This document shows, piece by piece, positions 1 through 8,014 of a DNA stretch of 64,000 nt (positions are counted from its first letter, which is position 1; every line of letters begins with the position of its first letter). The stretch lies in the NCBI RefSeq assembly GCF_020447305.1, contig NZ_CP095732.1, positions 893,501 through 957,500 of the forward strand, written 5' to 3'. The DNA is from Abyssibius alkaniclasticus (GTDB lineage: Bacteria; Pseudomonadota; Alphaproteobacteria; Rhodobacterales; Rhodobacteraceae). Both the position numbers and the translations under genes were made by a program. The notes below the pieces were generated by a model, which searched no databases, was not told where the DNA came from, and saw only the letters and a program-made list of their open reading frames with translations.

Positions 1-1261
1 GCCGTGCGCCCGTGCGCTCCAGCAGGGTTTTGGCAATGAACAGGCCAAGGCCCATCCCTTCATATTCGGGGCGCTGGGCGCTGCTTTGCGGGGCCGAGGC
101 GCGGCGGCGCACAAACGGGTCGCCGATGCGGCCGATCAGGTCGGGCGGATAGCCCTGCCCGTCATCGCCAATGCGGATTTTCAGGCTGCGGGCATCCCAG
201 TCGATATCTATCCACACGGTTTGCGCGGCGAAATCGACGGCGTTCTGCACAAGGTTGCGCAGCCCGTGAATGGTTTCGGGGTCGCGGCGCACGATGGGCT
301 GGTCGGGGGTTTGGTGGGCCGGGTCGTGGTTCTCCAGCCTGCCGTCAATGCGCAAGATCACCGCCTTGCCGCGGTTGCGATGGGGGCTGGCGGCCTCTTG
401 CACAAGTGTCAGCACCGGGGCGTGGCGCAGCAGCGCATCATCCTTGCCGCTGCGGCCCATATCGCGCAGGATATCGCGGCAACGGTCGGCCTGTTCGCGG
501 ATCAAGGCGGCATCGTCGCGCAGTTCGGGGTGGTTTTCCAACTCGTCAAACAATTCCGATGAGACGAGCTTGATCGTGGCCAGGGGCGTGCCAAGCTCAT
601 GCGCGGCCGCGGCCACAACCCCGCCAAGCGCTGTCAGGCGTTGTTCGCGCGCCAGCGCCATTTGCGTGGCGACAAGCGCATCCGACATCGCCTCGGATTC
701 GCGGCTGACGCGGCGGGCGTAAAGCGCCACAAACCCCACGGCGATCAGCAGTGCGGCGATATTGCCGCTGACCAGCAAGGGCGGCGGGGTCAGCACGGTG
801 CCATCGGCCAGCCGCAACGGGTAGTAAAAGCTGCCAAGCAACAGGATGACGCCGGTTGCCGCCAGAACCAGAATGGCCGTGGGGCGTGTGCCAAGCGCCG
901 TGGCGGCAATGACGACCGGGGCCAGAAGCAGGGCGGCAAAAGGGTTGGTCAGGCCGCCACACAGTCCGAGCAGAACGCCAAGTTGCCCAAGGTCGAACAG
1001 CAAGATCCACACCGCCGCCGGTTTGGACAGGCGCGTGGTTTCCGAGGTGATCAGTATGCTGGAAATGTTGAAGGCCGCGCTGAGCGCGATGACCAGCAGG
1101 CCCAATTCGAGCTGGAGCGAGATTTCAAGCACATAAGAGGCAAAGAACACCGCAACCAGCTGGCCGATAATGGCAAGCCAGCGCAAGTTGACAAGCGTGC
1201 GCAGGCGCAGCCATCCGGCGCGCGAGCGGGAATCGAGCAGCTTGGCGTTTGCATCTACCAT
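1..1261 (-). CDS. regB: Redox sensor histidine kinase RegB/PrrB (3' end outside window)
   Basis: Membrane-bound sensor kinase of the RegB/RegA (PrrB/PrrA) global redox system. It runs off the left edge: 420 codons are visible, while family members have about 460. The N-terminal half has about six hydrophobic segments. The family's quinone-binding signature GGLTNPF is present in the membrane part, followed by the H-box HELGTPLATI and the redox-active cysteine region DRCRDILRDMG. The ATPase region ends in EGMGLGLFIAK at the window edge. The ATG at 1261 gives the normal family start (MVDANAKLLDS). In relatives RegB controls respiration, photosynthesis and carbon and nitrogen fixation genes. Upstream on the same strand is a MarR gene, 109 nt away. 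Identification is from motifs I can read; the missing part is the last roughly 40 residues. Confidence 0.93.
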   Translation of the reverse strand, partial: MVDANAKLLDSRSRAGWLRLRTLVNLRWLAIIGQLVAVFFASYVLEISLQLELGLLVIALSAAFNISSILITSETTRLSKPAAVWILLFDLGQLGVLLGLCGGLTNPFAALLLAPVVIAATALGTRPTAILVLAATGVILLLGSFYYPLRLADGTVLTPPPLLVSGNIAALLIAVGFVALYARRVSRESEAMSDALVATQMALAREQRLTALGGVVAAAAHELGTPLATIKLVSSELFDELENHPELRDDAALIREQADRCRDILRDMGRSGKDDALLRHAPVLTLVQEAASPHRNRGKAVILRIDGRLENHDPAHQTPDQPIVRRDPETIHGLRNLVQNAVDFAAQTVWIDIDWDARSLKIRIGDDGQGYPPDLIGRIGDPFVRRRASAPQSSAQRPEYEGMGLGLFIAKTLLERTGAR

Positions 1262-1370
1262 GCGTGATGACTAGCAGCCCAAATCTGCGCATACCAGCGG
1301 CACGCGCAAACCGGCGTTGTTTTGCGAAAGTGCCAGAGCGTGCCTTGGCAAGGCGGTTGGCGCCTTCGGG

Positions 1371-1817
1371 TCAGGGTTTGTCGAGCGCGGCGCGCAACTC
1401 GCGCAAGATCGGCAATATGGTTTTGATGCGCTCGGCCCCAAGCTCGCGGACGACATTCTCAAACACCGGCGCAATCGCCTCGGCGGCGGCGTCGCGCGCC
1501 GCCTGGCCTGCCGGTGACAGGCTGACACGTTTTTTGCGGGCGTCATCCCAATCGGGGCGGATATGCACATAGCCCGCTTCAGACAGTTTGCCCAAAGTGT
1601 TGGTCATCGCGGCCTTGGTGACATGGAAGATGCGCGCCAGTTGCGCGGGGGTCTTTTCGCCGCCAAGGCGGGCAAAATGGTTCAGCACCGTGAAATGCGA
1701 AACCTCCATCCCGCCGGGCAGGTGCCGGGCAAGCTGGGCGCGGGCCAATTGGTCGGCCATCGTGATTTCGCTGAACAGGGCAATGCCCAAAGGGTCGTTC
1801 ACGGGCGAAGCTGTCAT
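1371..1817 (-). CDS. MarR-family transcriptional regulator
   Basis: 148-residue winged-helix regulator. The core contains TPAQLARIFHVTKAAMTN (recognition helix region) followed by the wing RPDWDDARKKRVSLSPAG, which is the usual MarR arrangement. The frame is open further upstream into the neighbouring amidohydrolase gene, but the ATG at 1817 lies just past that gene's stop and has an AAGG ribosome site 8 nt ahead, so I start there. It is last in a tight minus-strand run comF, grxC, amidohydrolase, marR. The ligand and target are not evident. Confidence 0.88.
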   Translation of the reverse strand: MTASPVNDPLGIALFSEITMADQLARAQLARHLPGGMEVSHFTVLNHFARLGGEKTPAQLARIFHVTKAAMTNTLGKLSEAGYVHIRPDWDDARKKRVSLSPAGQAARDAAAEAIAPVFENVVRELGAERIKTILPILRELRAALDKP

Positions 1818-1827
1818 ATTGCGGGCC

Positions 1828-2652
1828 TTATCCTGGCAATTCGAACGCGCGATCATGGGCAAGCGAAGGAATACGGGCGCGCGCCGCCTTTACCTGATTA
1901 AGGTCAATATCGGCAAAAGTCACGCCCGGTGTCTCGCCCGCTTCGGCAATCACCTCGCCCCAGGGGTTCACCACCAGCGAATGGCCATAGGTTTTGCGCC
2001 CGACATGCTGGCCGCATTGGGCAGGTGCAATGATGAATGCGCCGGTTTCAATGGCGCGGGCGCGCAGCAAAACATGCCAATGCGCGCGCCCCGTCGGCAC
2101 GGTAAAGGCGGCGGGCGCTGTGATGATCTCGGCGCCTGCCTTGGCCAGCGCGCGGTAAAGCGATGCAAAGCGCATATCGTAACAGACGGTCATGCCGATT
2201 TGGCCAATCTCGGTTTTGGCCAGCACGGCGCGCCTGCCGGGGGCAAAGCCCGCGCTTTCGCGGTAGGTTTCGCCGCCATCCAGATCGACATCGAACATGT
2301 GGATTTTGTCATAACGCGCTACAACGCGGCCTTCGGGGTTGATCAGCAGCGAGCGGTTGGCGAAACGCGCCTCACCCGGTGTATCCGACAGCAGCGCCAG
2401 CGAGCCGACCAGCAGCCAGACGCCAAGTGCTGCGGTTTGGGCACAAAGTGCGGCAAGCGTTTCATCCTGCGCTTCGGTTTTCAGCAAAGCGCGCTGATGG
2501 CTGCGCGACGAGGAGACGATATTGCTGACCTCGGGCGTGGCGATGAAGGTTGCACCCCCCGCCGCCGCCGCGCTGATATAGCCGAGAATCTCGGGCAGGT
2601 TTGCGGCCGGATCATCGCCGGAATTAAGCTGGACGAGCCCGGCGCGCAGCAT
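1828..2652 (-). CDS. Carbon-nitrogen hydrolase (nitrilase superfamily, Nit-like)
   Basis: 274-residue cytosolic hydrolase. The Glu-Lys-Cys triad of the superfamily is readable: E41 in TPEVSN, K116 in RYDKIHMFD and C157 in TVCYDMRF. Length and motif spacing match the Nit1/Nit2 (omega-amidase, deaminated-glutathione amidase) branch rather than true nitrilases; repair of deaminated glutathione would suit its position next to a glutaredoxin, but that is inference. Its ATG overlaps the stop of grxC by one base (TGATG), so translation is probably coupled. Confidence 0.9.
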   Translation of the reverse strand: MLRAGLVQLNSGDDPAANLPEILGYISAAAAGGATFIATPEVSNIVSSSRSHQRALLKTEAQDETLAALCAQTAALGVWLLVGSLALLSDTPGEARFANRSLLINPEGRVVARYDKIHMFDVDLDGGETYRESAGFAPGRRAVLAKTEIGQIGMTVCYDMRFASLYRALAKAGAEIITAPAAFTVPTGRAHWHVLLRARAIETGAFIIAPAQCGQHVGRKTYGHSLVVNPWGEVIAEAGETPGVTFADIDLNQVKAARARIPSLAHDRAFELPG

Positions 2653-2909
2653 CAGGCGGCCAGAAGCGGGTCGAGCTTGCCCGCGCTATCCAGCGCATAA
2701 AGCTCGTCACAGCCACCGATATGGGTGCCGTTGATGAAGATTTGCGGCACGGTGCGGCCACCGCGGGCGCGCGCCATCATTTCGGCGCGTTTGTCGGGGT
2801 TGGCGACAACGTCGATTTCCTCATAGCTGATGCCCTTTTGGCCGAGCAGGCGTTTGGCCGCGTGGCAATAGCCGCAAATGGGCGAGGTATAGATTTCGAC
2901 TTTGACCAT
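2652..2909 (-). CDS. grxC: Glutaredoxin 3
   Basis: 85-residue dithiol glutaredoxin reducing disulfides with glutathione. The active site is CGYC at residues 12-15; the usual GrxC motif is CPYC, so the proline is replaced by glycine. The cis-Pro element TVPQIF and the GSH-binding GGCDEL are present. The gene begins 45 nt after the comF stop and overlaps the amidohydrolase start by one base. Function is secure from fold motifs; the Pro-to-Gly change may alter redox potential. Confidence 0.94.
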   Translation of the reverse strand: MVKVEIYTSPICGYCHAAKRLLGQKGISYEEIDVVANPDKRAEMMARARGGRTVPQIFINGTHIGGCDELYALDSAGKLDPLLAA

Positions 2910-2954
2910 GATTCACCTGAACTATGCGTTGTGCCTTGCGGCTAATATAGGCGC

Positions 2955-3737
2955 TTAACCATTGGGCGCAACACGCGCCAGCACAAGCACGCTTACAGAT
3001 GCGGCACCGTTTGCAAAACAGGCCTCGGTTGCGGCAGAAAGCGTGGCGCCGGTGGTCAGAACATCATCGACCAGCACGATATTTGCACCTTTTATATGTG
3101 GCGCGTGGCGTGGTGTGGCGATGATCTTGCCGCGCAGGTTTTCGCGCCGCGCCGCGCGGCTCAGCCCTTCCTGGCTTTGTGTTGCCTCGGGGCGGCTCAG
3201 CAGGCTGAACATGCGCCGGGCCTTGCTGCAAGCAGGCAGTGGCAGGTGGCGCACAAGTTCGGCCGATTGGTTATAGCGGCGGCTTTGCGTGCGCCGCCAA
3301 TGCAGCGGCACGGGCGCGATGATATCGGCATTCGCCAGAATATCGCCCCCCGTCCGTGCCAGCCAGCGCGCCAGATGCGGGGCTAGGTCCAATCTGTCGG
3401 CATGTTTGAAGGCCAGAACCAGCCGCTTGCCGCTGCCCGCATAAGCGAAAACCGCCGCCGCCCGCCCCCAGGGCATGGGGGTGTAGTGACAATCGGCACA
3501 GGCCTGGCCGGGGCGGTCGAGCGCCTGGCCGCAGCCGCTGCACTGGTTGGGGCCGAAGAAATGCATTTCGTTGAAGCAGGGCGGGCAGAGGCCGGGGCCA
3601 GAGGCGACCTGCTCGCCACAGGCAAGGCAACGGGGCGGATAGAAGACGCGGCCCAACACTTTGGCGATATGGCTGAGCAGGGGCTTCACCCCGGCGCGCT
3701 TGCGCGGTAAGGGTAGCAAAATGTCAGGTTCACCCAT
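2955..3737 (-). CDS. comF: ComF-family amidophosphoribosyltransferase-like protein
   Basis: Up to 260 residues. The N-terminal zinc-ribbon region has CLAC, CPPC, CSGC and CADC pairs, followed by a phosphoribosyltransferase fold with the PRPP-loop motif IVLVDDVLTTGAT near residue 220. ComF proteins are linked to DNA uptake in competent bacteria and are also widespread in non-competent ones. The start is uncertain: the ATG at 3737 places the first 17 nt over the divergent methyltransferase gene, while an in-frame GTG at 3689 would remove the overlap. Both starts have weak ribosome sites. An open frame continues to 4187 but reads antisense through the neighbour and is not coding. Confidence 0.9.
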   Translation of the reverse strand: MGEPDILLPLPRKRAGVKPLLSHIAKVLGRVFYPPRCLACGEQVASGPGLCPPCFNEMHFFGPNQCSGCGQALDRPGQACADCHYTPMPWGRAAAVFAYAGSGKRLVLAFKHADRLDLAPHLARWLARTGGDILANADIIAPVPLHWRRTQSRRYNQSAELVRHLPLPACSKARRMFSLLSRPEATQSQEGLSRAARRENLRGKIIATPRHAPHIKGANIVLVDDVLTTGATLSAATEACFANGAASVSVLVLARVAPNG

Positions 3738-4581
3738 GTCTAGCCCGCCTCCCCAACTGTTCGACCCAGCCCTTCTGGCCCGCCGCCGCGACCGCGCGCG
3801 CAGCCGCTTCGGGCAGGCCGATTTTCTGCACCGCGCCGTTGCGGGCGAGATCGAGGAGAGGCTGCAAGAGGTTAATAAAACATTTACCAAAGCCGCAATT
3901 ATCGGCTGGCAAGCCCCGCTTTGGGCGGAAATCATCGGCCTGCCAGCGGTTGCACTGCCCGATGCCGAGACATTGGCGCTAAGGCCGGGCGCGCATGATC
4001 TGGTGGTGCATGGGCTGGGCCTGCATTGGGCGAATGACCCTGTGGGCCAGTTGGTGCAATGCCGCCACGCGCTGCGCCCCGATGGTGTGCTGGTCGCGGC
4101 CCTGTTCGGCGGGCAAACCCTGCACGAGCTGCGCGCCGCTTTGGCCGAGGCCGAGGTGGAGCTGACCGGCGGGCTTTCGCCCCGCATTGCGCCGATGGGC
4201 GAGCTGCGCGACCTTGGCGGCTTGCTGCAACGCGCAGGCTTTGCGCTGCCTGTCGCCGATATCCGCCGCTTTGATGTGACCTATCCGAGCGCGTTGCACC
4301 TGATGGCGGAATTGCGGGCGATGGGCGAAAGCAATGTGATGGCGGCGCGGCTGCGCAAGCCCATGCCGCGCGCGCTGCCGGGCCGGATGGCGGAAATTTA
4401 TGCGCAGCATTTCCCCAGCGCCAATGGCGGTGTGCGCGCCACATTCGAGGTGGCGTTTCTCACAGGCTGGGCGCCCGCGCCCGACCAACCCAAACCGCTG
4501 CGCCCCGGTTCCGCCGCCGCGCGGCTGGCCGATGCCTTGGGCGCCGAGGAGCGCCCGGCGGGCGAGAAGGCTGGCAAATAG
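3721..4581 (+). CDS. SAM-dependent methyltransferase, BioC/NDUFAF5-like
   Basis: 286-residue protein of the group that includes BioC and the mitochondrial complex I assembly factor NDUFAF5. The N-terminus (FDPALLARRRDRARSRF, then a segment ending EERLQEVNKTFTKA) matches this family, as does the later DLVVHGLGLHWANDPVGQL and RPDGVLVAALFGG. The glycine-rich SAM loop is degenerate here (IIGWQAP). The ATG at 3721 is chosen for a well-spaced AAGGG site 7 nt upstream; a second ATG lies at 3736. It diverges from comF with overlapping 5' ends. Confidence 0.82.
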   Translation: MSGSPMSSPPPQLFDPALLARRRDRARSRFGQADFLHRAVAGEIEERLQEVNKTFTKAAIIGWQAPLWAEIIGLPAVALPDAETLALRPGAHDLVVHGLGLHWANDPVGQLVQCRHALRPDGVLVAALFGGQTLHELRAALAEAEVELTGGLSPRIAPMGELRDLGGLLQRAGFALPVADIRRFDVTYPSALHLMAELRAMGESNVMAARLRKPMPRALPGRMAEIYAQHFPSANGGVRATFEVAFLTGWAPAPDQPKPLRPGSAAARLADALGAEERPAGEKAGK

Positions 4582-4655
4582 CCGCATTCGGGCGTTTTCC
4601 ATTGACCTGCACCGCGCAAGCACTAGGTTCCGGTGAAGTTTAGAAGGATTCCAGA

Positions 4656-5705
4656 ATGCCCGCCAACCGGCCCGACCACGCCCCTGCCGACCACCCCAGG
4701 TTGCCCCGCCGCCGCGTGGGCATCTTGCTGGCCAATCTTGGCACGCCAGAGGCGACGAGCTACTGGCCGATGCGGCGCTATCTGAGTGAATTTCTGTCGG
4801 ACAAGCGGGTGATCGACTATCCGGCCTGGAAATGGCAGCCGATCTTGCAGGGGATCATCCTGAGCATCCGGCCGTTCAAATCGGGCAAGAACTATGCCAC
4901 GATCTGGAACAACGAAAAGAATGAATCGCCGCTGATGACCATTACGCGCGACCAGACGGCGAAATTCGCGCAGCGCGCACAGGCGGCTTACGGCGATGAG
5001 GTGATGGTCGATTTCGCCATGCGCTATGGCAAGCCGAATATCAAGACCGTCGCCAGAAAGATGCAGGAGGCGGGCTGTGACCGGATCCTGTTCTTTCCGC
5101 TTTATCCGCAATATGCCGCACCAACCACCGCCACGGCGAATGACCAGATGTTTCGTGCGTTGATGGAGATGAACTGGCAGCCTGCCCTGCGCACGGTGCC
5201 GGCCTATTTCGAGGATGCCACCTATCTGGATGCGCTCACGGCTTCGGTGAAGCAGGCCTATGAAAAACTGCCCAACCGCCCCAAAAAGCTGGTGATTTCC
5301 TACCACGGCGTGCCGGAACGGTATTTGCTGGCGGGCGACCCCTATCATTGCCAGTGCCAGAAAACCACGCGGCTGCTGGCCGAACGGCTTGGCTGGGAAG
5401 CGGGCGAGGTGATGACCAGCTTCCAATCAAAATTCGGGCCGGAAAAATGGGTGGGGCCGGCGACGGTGGAGCTTGTGGCCGATCTGGCCAAACAGGGTGT
5501 GGATGATATCGCCGTTGTCTCCCCCGCCTTTGCCGCCGATTGCATTGAGACGCTGGAAGAAATTCAGGGCGAGATTGCCGAAGCGTTTGAAGCGGCGGGC
5601 GGCAAAAGTTTCACCTATATCCCCTGCCTGAATGATCGTGACGACCATATGGATGCGCTGTTCGGTATAGCCGCGCGCGAATTGGCGGGGTGGCTGCAAT
5701 GCTGA
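4656..5705 (+). CDS. hemH: Ferrochelatase
   Basis: 349 residues; inserts Fe(II) into protoporphyrin IX, the last step of heme synthesis. Family motifs are LLANLGTPEA near the N-terminus, the catalytic His region ISYHGVPERYLLAGDPYHCQCQKT, and SPAFAADCIETLEEI near the C-terminus. The two cysteines in YHCQCQ are typical of this subgroup. AAGGA precedes the ATG by 7 nt. The stop codon overlaps the start of the next small gene. Confidence 0.97.
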   Translation: MPANRPDHAPADHPRLPRRRVGILLANLGTPEATSYWPMRRYLSEFLSDKRVIDYPAWKWQPILQGIILSIRPFKSGKNYATIWNNEKNESPLMTITRDQTAKFAQRAQAAYGDEVMVDFAMRYGKPNIKTVARKMQEAGCDRILFFPLYPQYAAPTTATANDQMFRALMEMNWQPALRTVPAYFEDATYLDALTASVKQAYEKLPNRPKKLVISYHGVPERYLLAGDPYHCQCQKTTRLLAERLGWEAGEVMTSFQSKFGPEKWVGPATVELVADLAKQGVDDIAVVSPAFAADCIETLEEIQGEIAEAFEAAGGKSFTYIPCLNDRDDHMDALFGIAARELAGWLQC

Positions 5706-5989
5706 AACTTGTGCTGTTTGTGGGCCTCGTCGGCGCGGCGGGCTGGCTGTTTCCGCAATTTTACGAGGGCACATCGAATGCCTGCACCGCGGCTGAAGCC
5801 AAGCTGGCACGCCTGGCCCAGGATGTGGCGGGTAATGCGGAAGCGCGCGCCGCAATGGCGCTGGCCATGCGCTTTTCAAACGGTGATCTGGCGCGTGCCG
5901 CCGTGGCCGAGAATTATCCGAACCTGCCCACGGGCCTTGGCTGCGTGGTCGGATATTACGACCTCGACCCTTCGGATTTGCGTGTATAA
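5699..5989 (+). CDS. Small membrane-anchored or exported protein of unknown function
   Basis: 96 residues from the ATG at 5699, which overlaps the hemH stop by 7 nt; an in-frame GTG at 5690 would add three residues. The first 20 residues (LKLVLFVGLVGAAGWLF) form a signal peptide or membrane anchor; the rest is short and soluble with two cysteines (NACTAAEAKL and GLGCVVGYY). It is co-transcribed with hemH and followed by a strong hairpin terminator. I do not recognise a family. Confidence 0.72.
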   Translation: MLKLVLFVGLVGAAGWLFPQFYEGTSNACTAAEAKLARLAQDVAGNAEARAAMALAMRFSNGDLARAAVAENYPNLPTGLGCVVGYYDLDPSDLRV

Positions 5990-6007
5990 CACGCAGTAGC
6001 AGGCAAC

Positions 6008-6036
6008 AAAAACCCCGACCATTGGCCGGGGTTTTT
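6008..6036. terminator. Bidirectional intrinsic terminator
   Basis: An inverted repeat AAAAACCCCG / CGGGGTTTTT with one internal mismatch closes a short loop. It has a T-run on each strand, so it can end both the hemH operon (plus) and the convergent PPC-repeat gene (minus). Confidence 0.9.
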
Positions 6037-6061
6037 ACGTTTTCAGGCCCGTTCTGGCGGT

Positions 6062-7282
6062 TTACTGCGCGCGCACATAGCGTTGCAGGAAGGCACGCAC
6101 AACGCCGGAACCTTCGGCATTATACTGGGTGATGGCAACAAGGTAGCGCCCGGCCTGCAGTTCCAGCGCAAGCTGGCTGTCATAGCTCGACGGGCCATCA
6201 TCGTTATAGCCGATCTGGGTGCCGCGTTCGTTGAACAGGGTCACAACCGGGTCGACCTGACCGTTGCCAATGGCTTCCAGCACAACCAGCGAGGCTTCGG
6301 GCATGGTGAAGGTGAACCAGATCGCTTTCGTGCCAACGAAAATGTCGGATGACAGCGAAGTGGACAGCGCACCAAGCTCTTGCACCGGATAGTCGCCACC
6401 AAGCGGCGGGGCGGCTTCGGCACGGTCATAACGGCCGTTCAGGAAGGCGACGGGATCAAAGCCCATAACCGATACCGTGATCGGGGCATTGGCATCGCTC
6501 AGCGCCGAAACAGCCAGGCAATAGGTGCCTGCGGCCAGCGGGTCTTGCTGGTCGATCTGCGAATTCAGGCTGTTATTGGCATCATCGTTTTCAACGATCA
6601 GCACACCGGCATTGTCATAGAGCCGCAAAACCGGGTCGGCATCGGGGTTGACCGCGGTAAGCGTAAGCGCGGTGGGCATATCCAGCGTGAAGCGATGATA
6701 GGTTGGCGAGCCTGTCCGGGTCAGCGAAACATTGCCGCCATTGGCCAGCGCCGCGTTCAGGCTGCCCGCTGTCAGTGGTTCGGCAGGGGTGTCGGCGGTG
6801 CAGGCCCCCGTGTCTTCGGTGCCAAAATCAACGCCCGGGGTCAGCGCGGGCTGGTCGATTCGGCTGAACTGCAACAGGCTGGTGCCGGCCTGGCTGCCAT
6901 AGGCATTGACCTGCGCACAATAGGTGCCGGGCTGCACGAAGGTTTCAACCCGCGCCGAACGCCCGCCGCCGCCATCATCATCGCCGGCAATTTCAACGCC
7001 GGTGGCATTGAGCAGCACGACAACCGGATCGGCGCCATCGGAATCCGAGGCTTCGACGCGAATTTCGGTCGGGGTGGAAACATCAAACTGATAGAAGACC
7101 GGGCCGGTGCCCGACAGCATGGCCATTGTCTGTGTGGGGTCAGACGCGGTGGACAGGTCGACATTCGACAAGCCGCCCCCAACAATATTGGCGCTGGCAA
7201 CGCCGCAAACACCCTGTGCAAAGCCTGCAACCGGCAACAGGAATGCCACCGCCCCGACGGCAAGAAGATTTAGCTTTTTCAT
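6062..7282 (-). CDS. Secreted protein with three PPC-like repeats
   Basis: 406 residues. A signal peptide (MKKLNLLAVGAVAFLLPVAG, cleaved near GFAQ) leads into three similar beta-rich units at roughly residues 55-125, 170-255 and 300-390. Each has a hydrophobic FxxxxP start, a DPVVxLxxxxG core, a D/N-rich turn (GDDDGGGG, VENDDANN, GYNDDGPSS) and an AGxYxxxV end, the pattern of bacterial pre-peptidase C-terminal domains, usually found attached to secreted enzymes. No enzyme domain is present here. The start at 7282 has GGAGG 8 nt upstream, preferred over the longer frame to 7327. It has its own promoter region and ends at the shared terminator. Confidence 0.8.
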   Translation of the reverse strand: MKKLNLLAVGAVAFLLPVAGFAQGVCGVASANIVGGGLSNVDLSTASDPTQTMAMLSGTGPVFYQFDVSTPTEIRVEASDSDGADPVVVLLNATGVEIAGDDDGGGGRSARVETFVQPGTYCAQVNAYGSQAGTSLLQFSRIDQPALTPGVDFGTEDTGACTADTPAEPLTAGSLNAALANGGNVSLTRTGSPTYHRFTLDMPTALTLTAVNPDADPVLRLYDNAGVLIVENDDANNSLNSQIDQQDPLAAGTYCLAVSALSDANAPITVSVMGFDPVAFLNGRYDRAEAAPPLGGDYPVQELGALSTSLSSDIFVGTKAIWFTFTMPEASLVVLEAIGNGQVDPVVTLFNERGTQIGYNDDGPSSYDSQLALELQAGRYLVAITQYNAEGSGVVRAFLQRYVRAQ

Positions 7283-7393
7283 TAAAATGTCCTCCGAGCT
7301 ATTCAATAAGGCAATTGCCTTGACCACGAATTTGACAGCCAGTTGCCGTTAAACGCAAGCCCGATCCAGCCTGAGCCGCATTTATTCCGGATT

Positions 7394-7891
7394 CTAGCGC
7401 CCGCCATCATCGGGCATGGGCAGTTGCGTGGTGTTCTTGATTTCCTGCATGGACAGCAGCGCGGTGACATTGAAGATTTTCACCTCGGCAATCAGCGCCT
7501 GATAGAAATCGTCATAGGCGCGGGCATTCCTGACCATCACCTTCAGAATATAGTCGATATCGCCGGCAAGGCGGTGGGCCTCCAGCACTTCGGGGCGGCG
7601 TTGCAGCACCTGTAAAAAGCGGTTCTGCCAGTTGGCATCATGCTCGGAAGTGCGCACAAGCACGAAGAAGCAGCTTTCCAGCCCCAGCGATTGCGGATCG
7701 AGGATTGCGGTATGCTGGCGGATGACCCCCGCCGCCCTCAGCTTGCGAATCCGGTTCCAGACCGGGGTTTTGGACGAGCCTGCGCGCCTGGCAATTTCCT
7801 CCAGCGGCAGGGTTGCATCCTCTTGCAGGGCCAAAAGAATTTTCCGGTCAATCGCATCGAGTTGGACTTTGGTTGCGGGGCTTGGGCTCAT
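7394..7891 (-). CDS. Lrp/AsnC-family transcriptional regulator
   Basis: 165 residues: an N-terminal HTH (LDAIDRKILLALQEDATL, then SSKTPVWNRIRKLRAAGVI) and a C-terminal RAM ligand-binding domain (GDIDYILKVMVRNARAYDDF). It diverges from the cysteine biosynthesis operon, with 123 nt between the two starts that contain two palindromes. That placement suggests it regulates sulfite reduction in response to an amino acid; this is inference from context. Confidence 0.92.
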   Translation of the reverse strand: MSPSPATKVQLDAIDRKILLALQEDATLPLEEIARRAGSSKTPVWNRIRKLRAAGVIRQHTAILDPQSLGLESCFFVLVRTSEHDANWQNRFLQVLQRRPEVLEAHRLAGDIDYILKVMVRNARAYDDFYQALIAEVKIFNVTALLSMQEIKNTTQLPMPDDGGR

Positions 7892-7932
7892 TTGACGGTT
7901 CCGTTCTTTCAGGGGCGGTATATGGGGACAAA

Positions 7933-7981
7933 GTTCTTATTGAACGCGGGATATACCGCTTGATTTAGAAAAATGTTCTAA
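7933..7981. promoter_or_regulatory. Twin palindromes in the lrp-cysG divergent promoter region
   Basis: GTTC-N5-GAAC at 7933-7945 and TTAGAA-N5-TTCTAA at 7965-7981 lie between the divergent starts. Spacing and AT-rich centres fit operator sites for the neighbouring Lrp-type regulator. The palindromes are visible; the binding is inferred. Confidence 0.5.
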
Positions 7982-8014
7982 TGCAGGCAAGTCAAATACA
8001 CAAGCGAGGCCGAG

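Noticed and set aside
1588..2700. 370-codon plus-strand frame opposite marR and the amidohydrolase
   Set aside because: Antisense to two genes with intact catalytic motifs; composition is that of a shadow frame.
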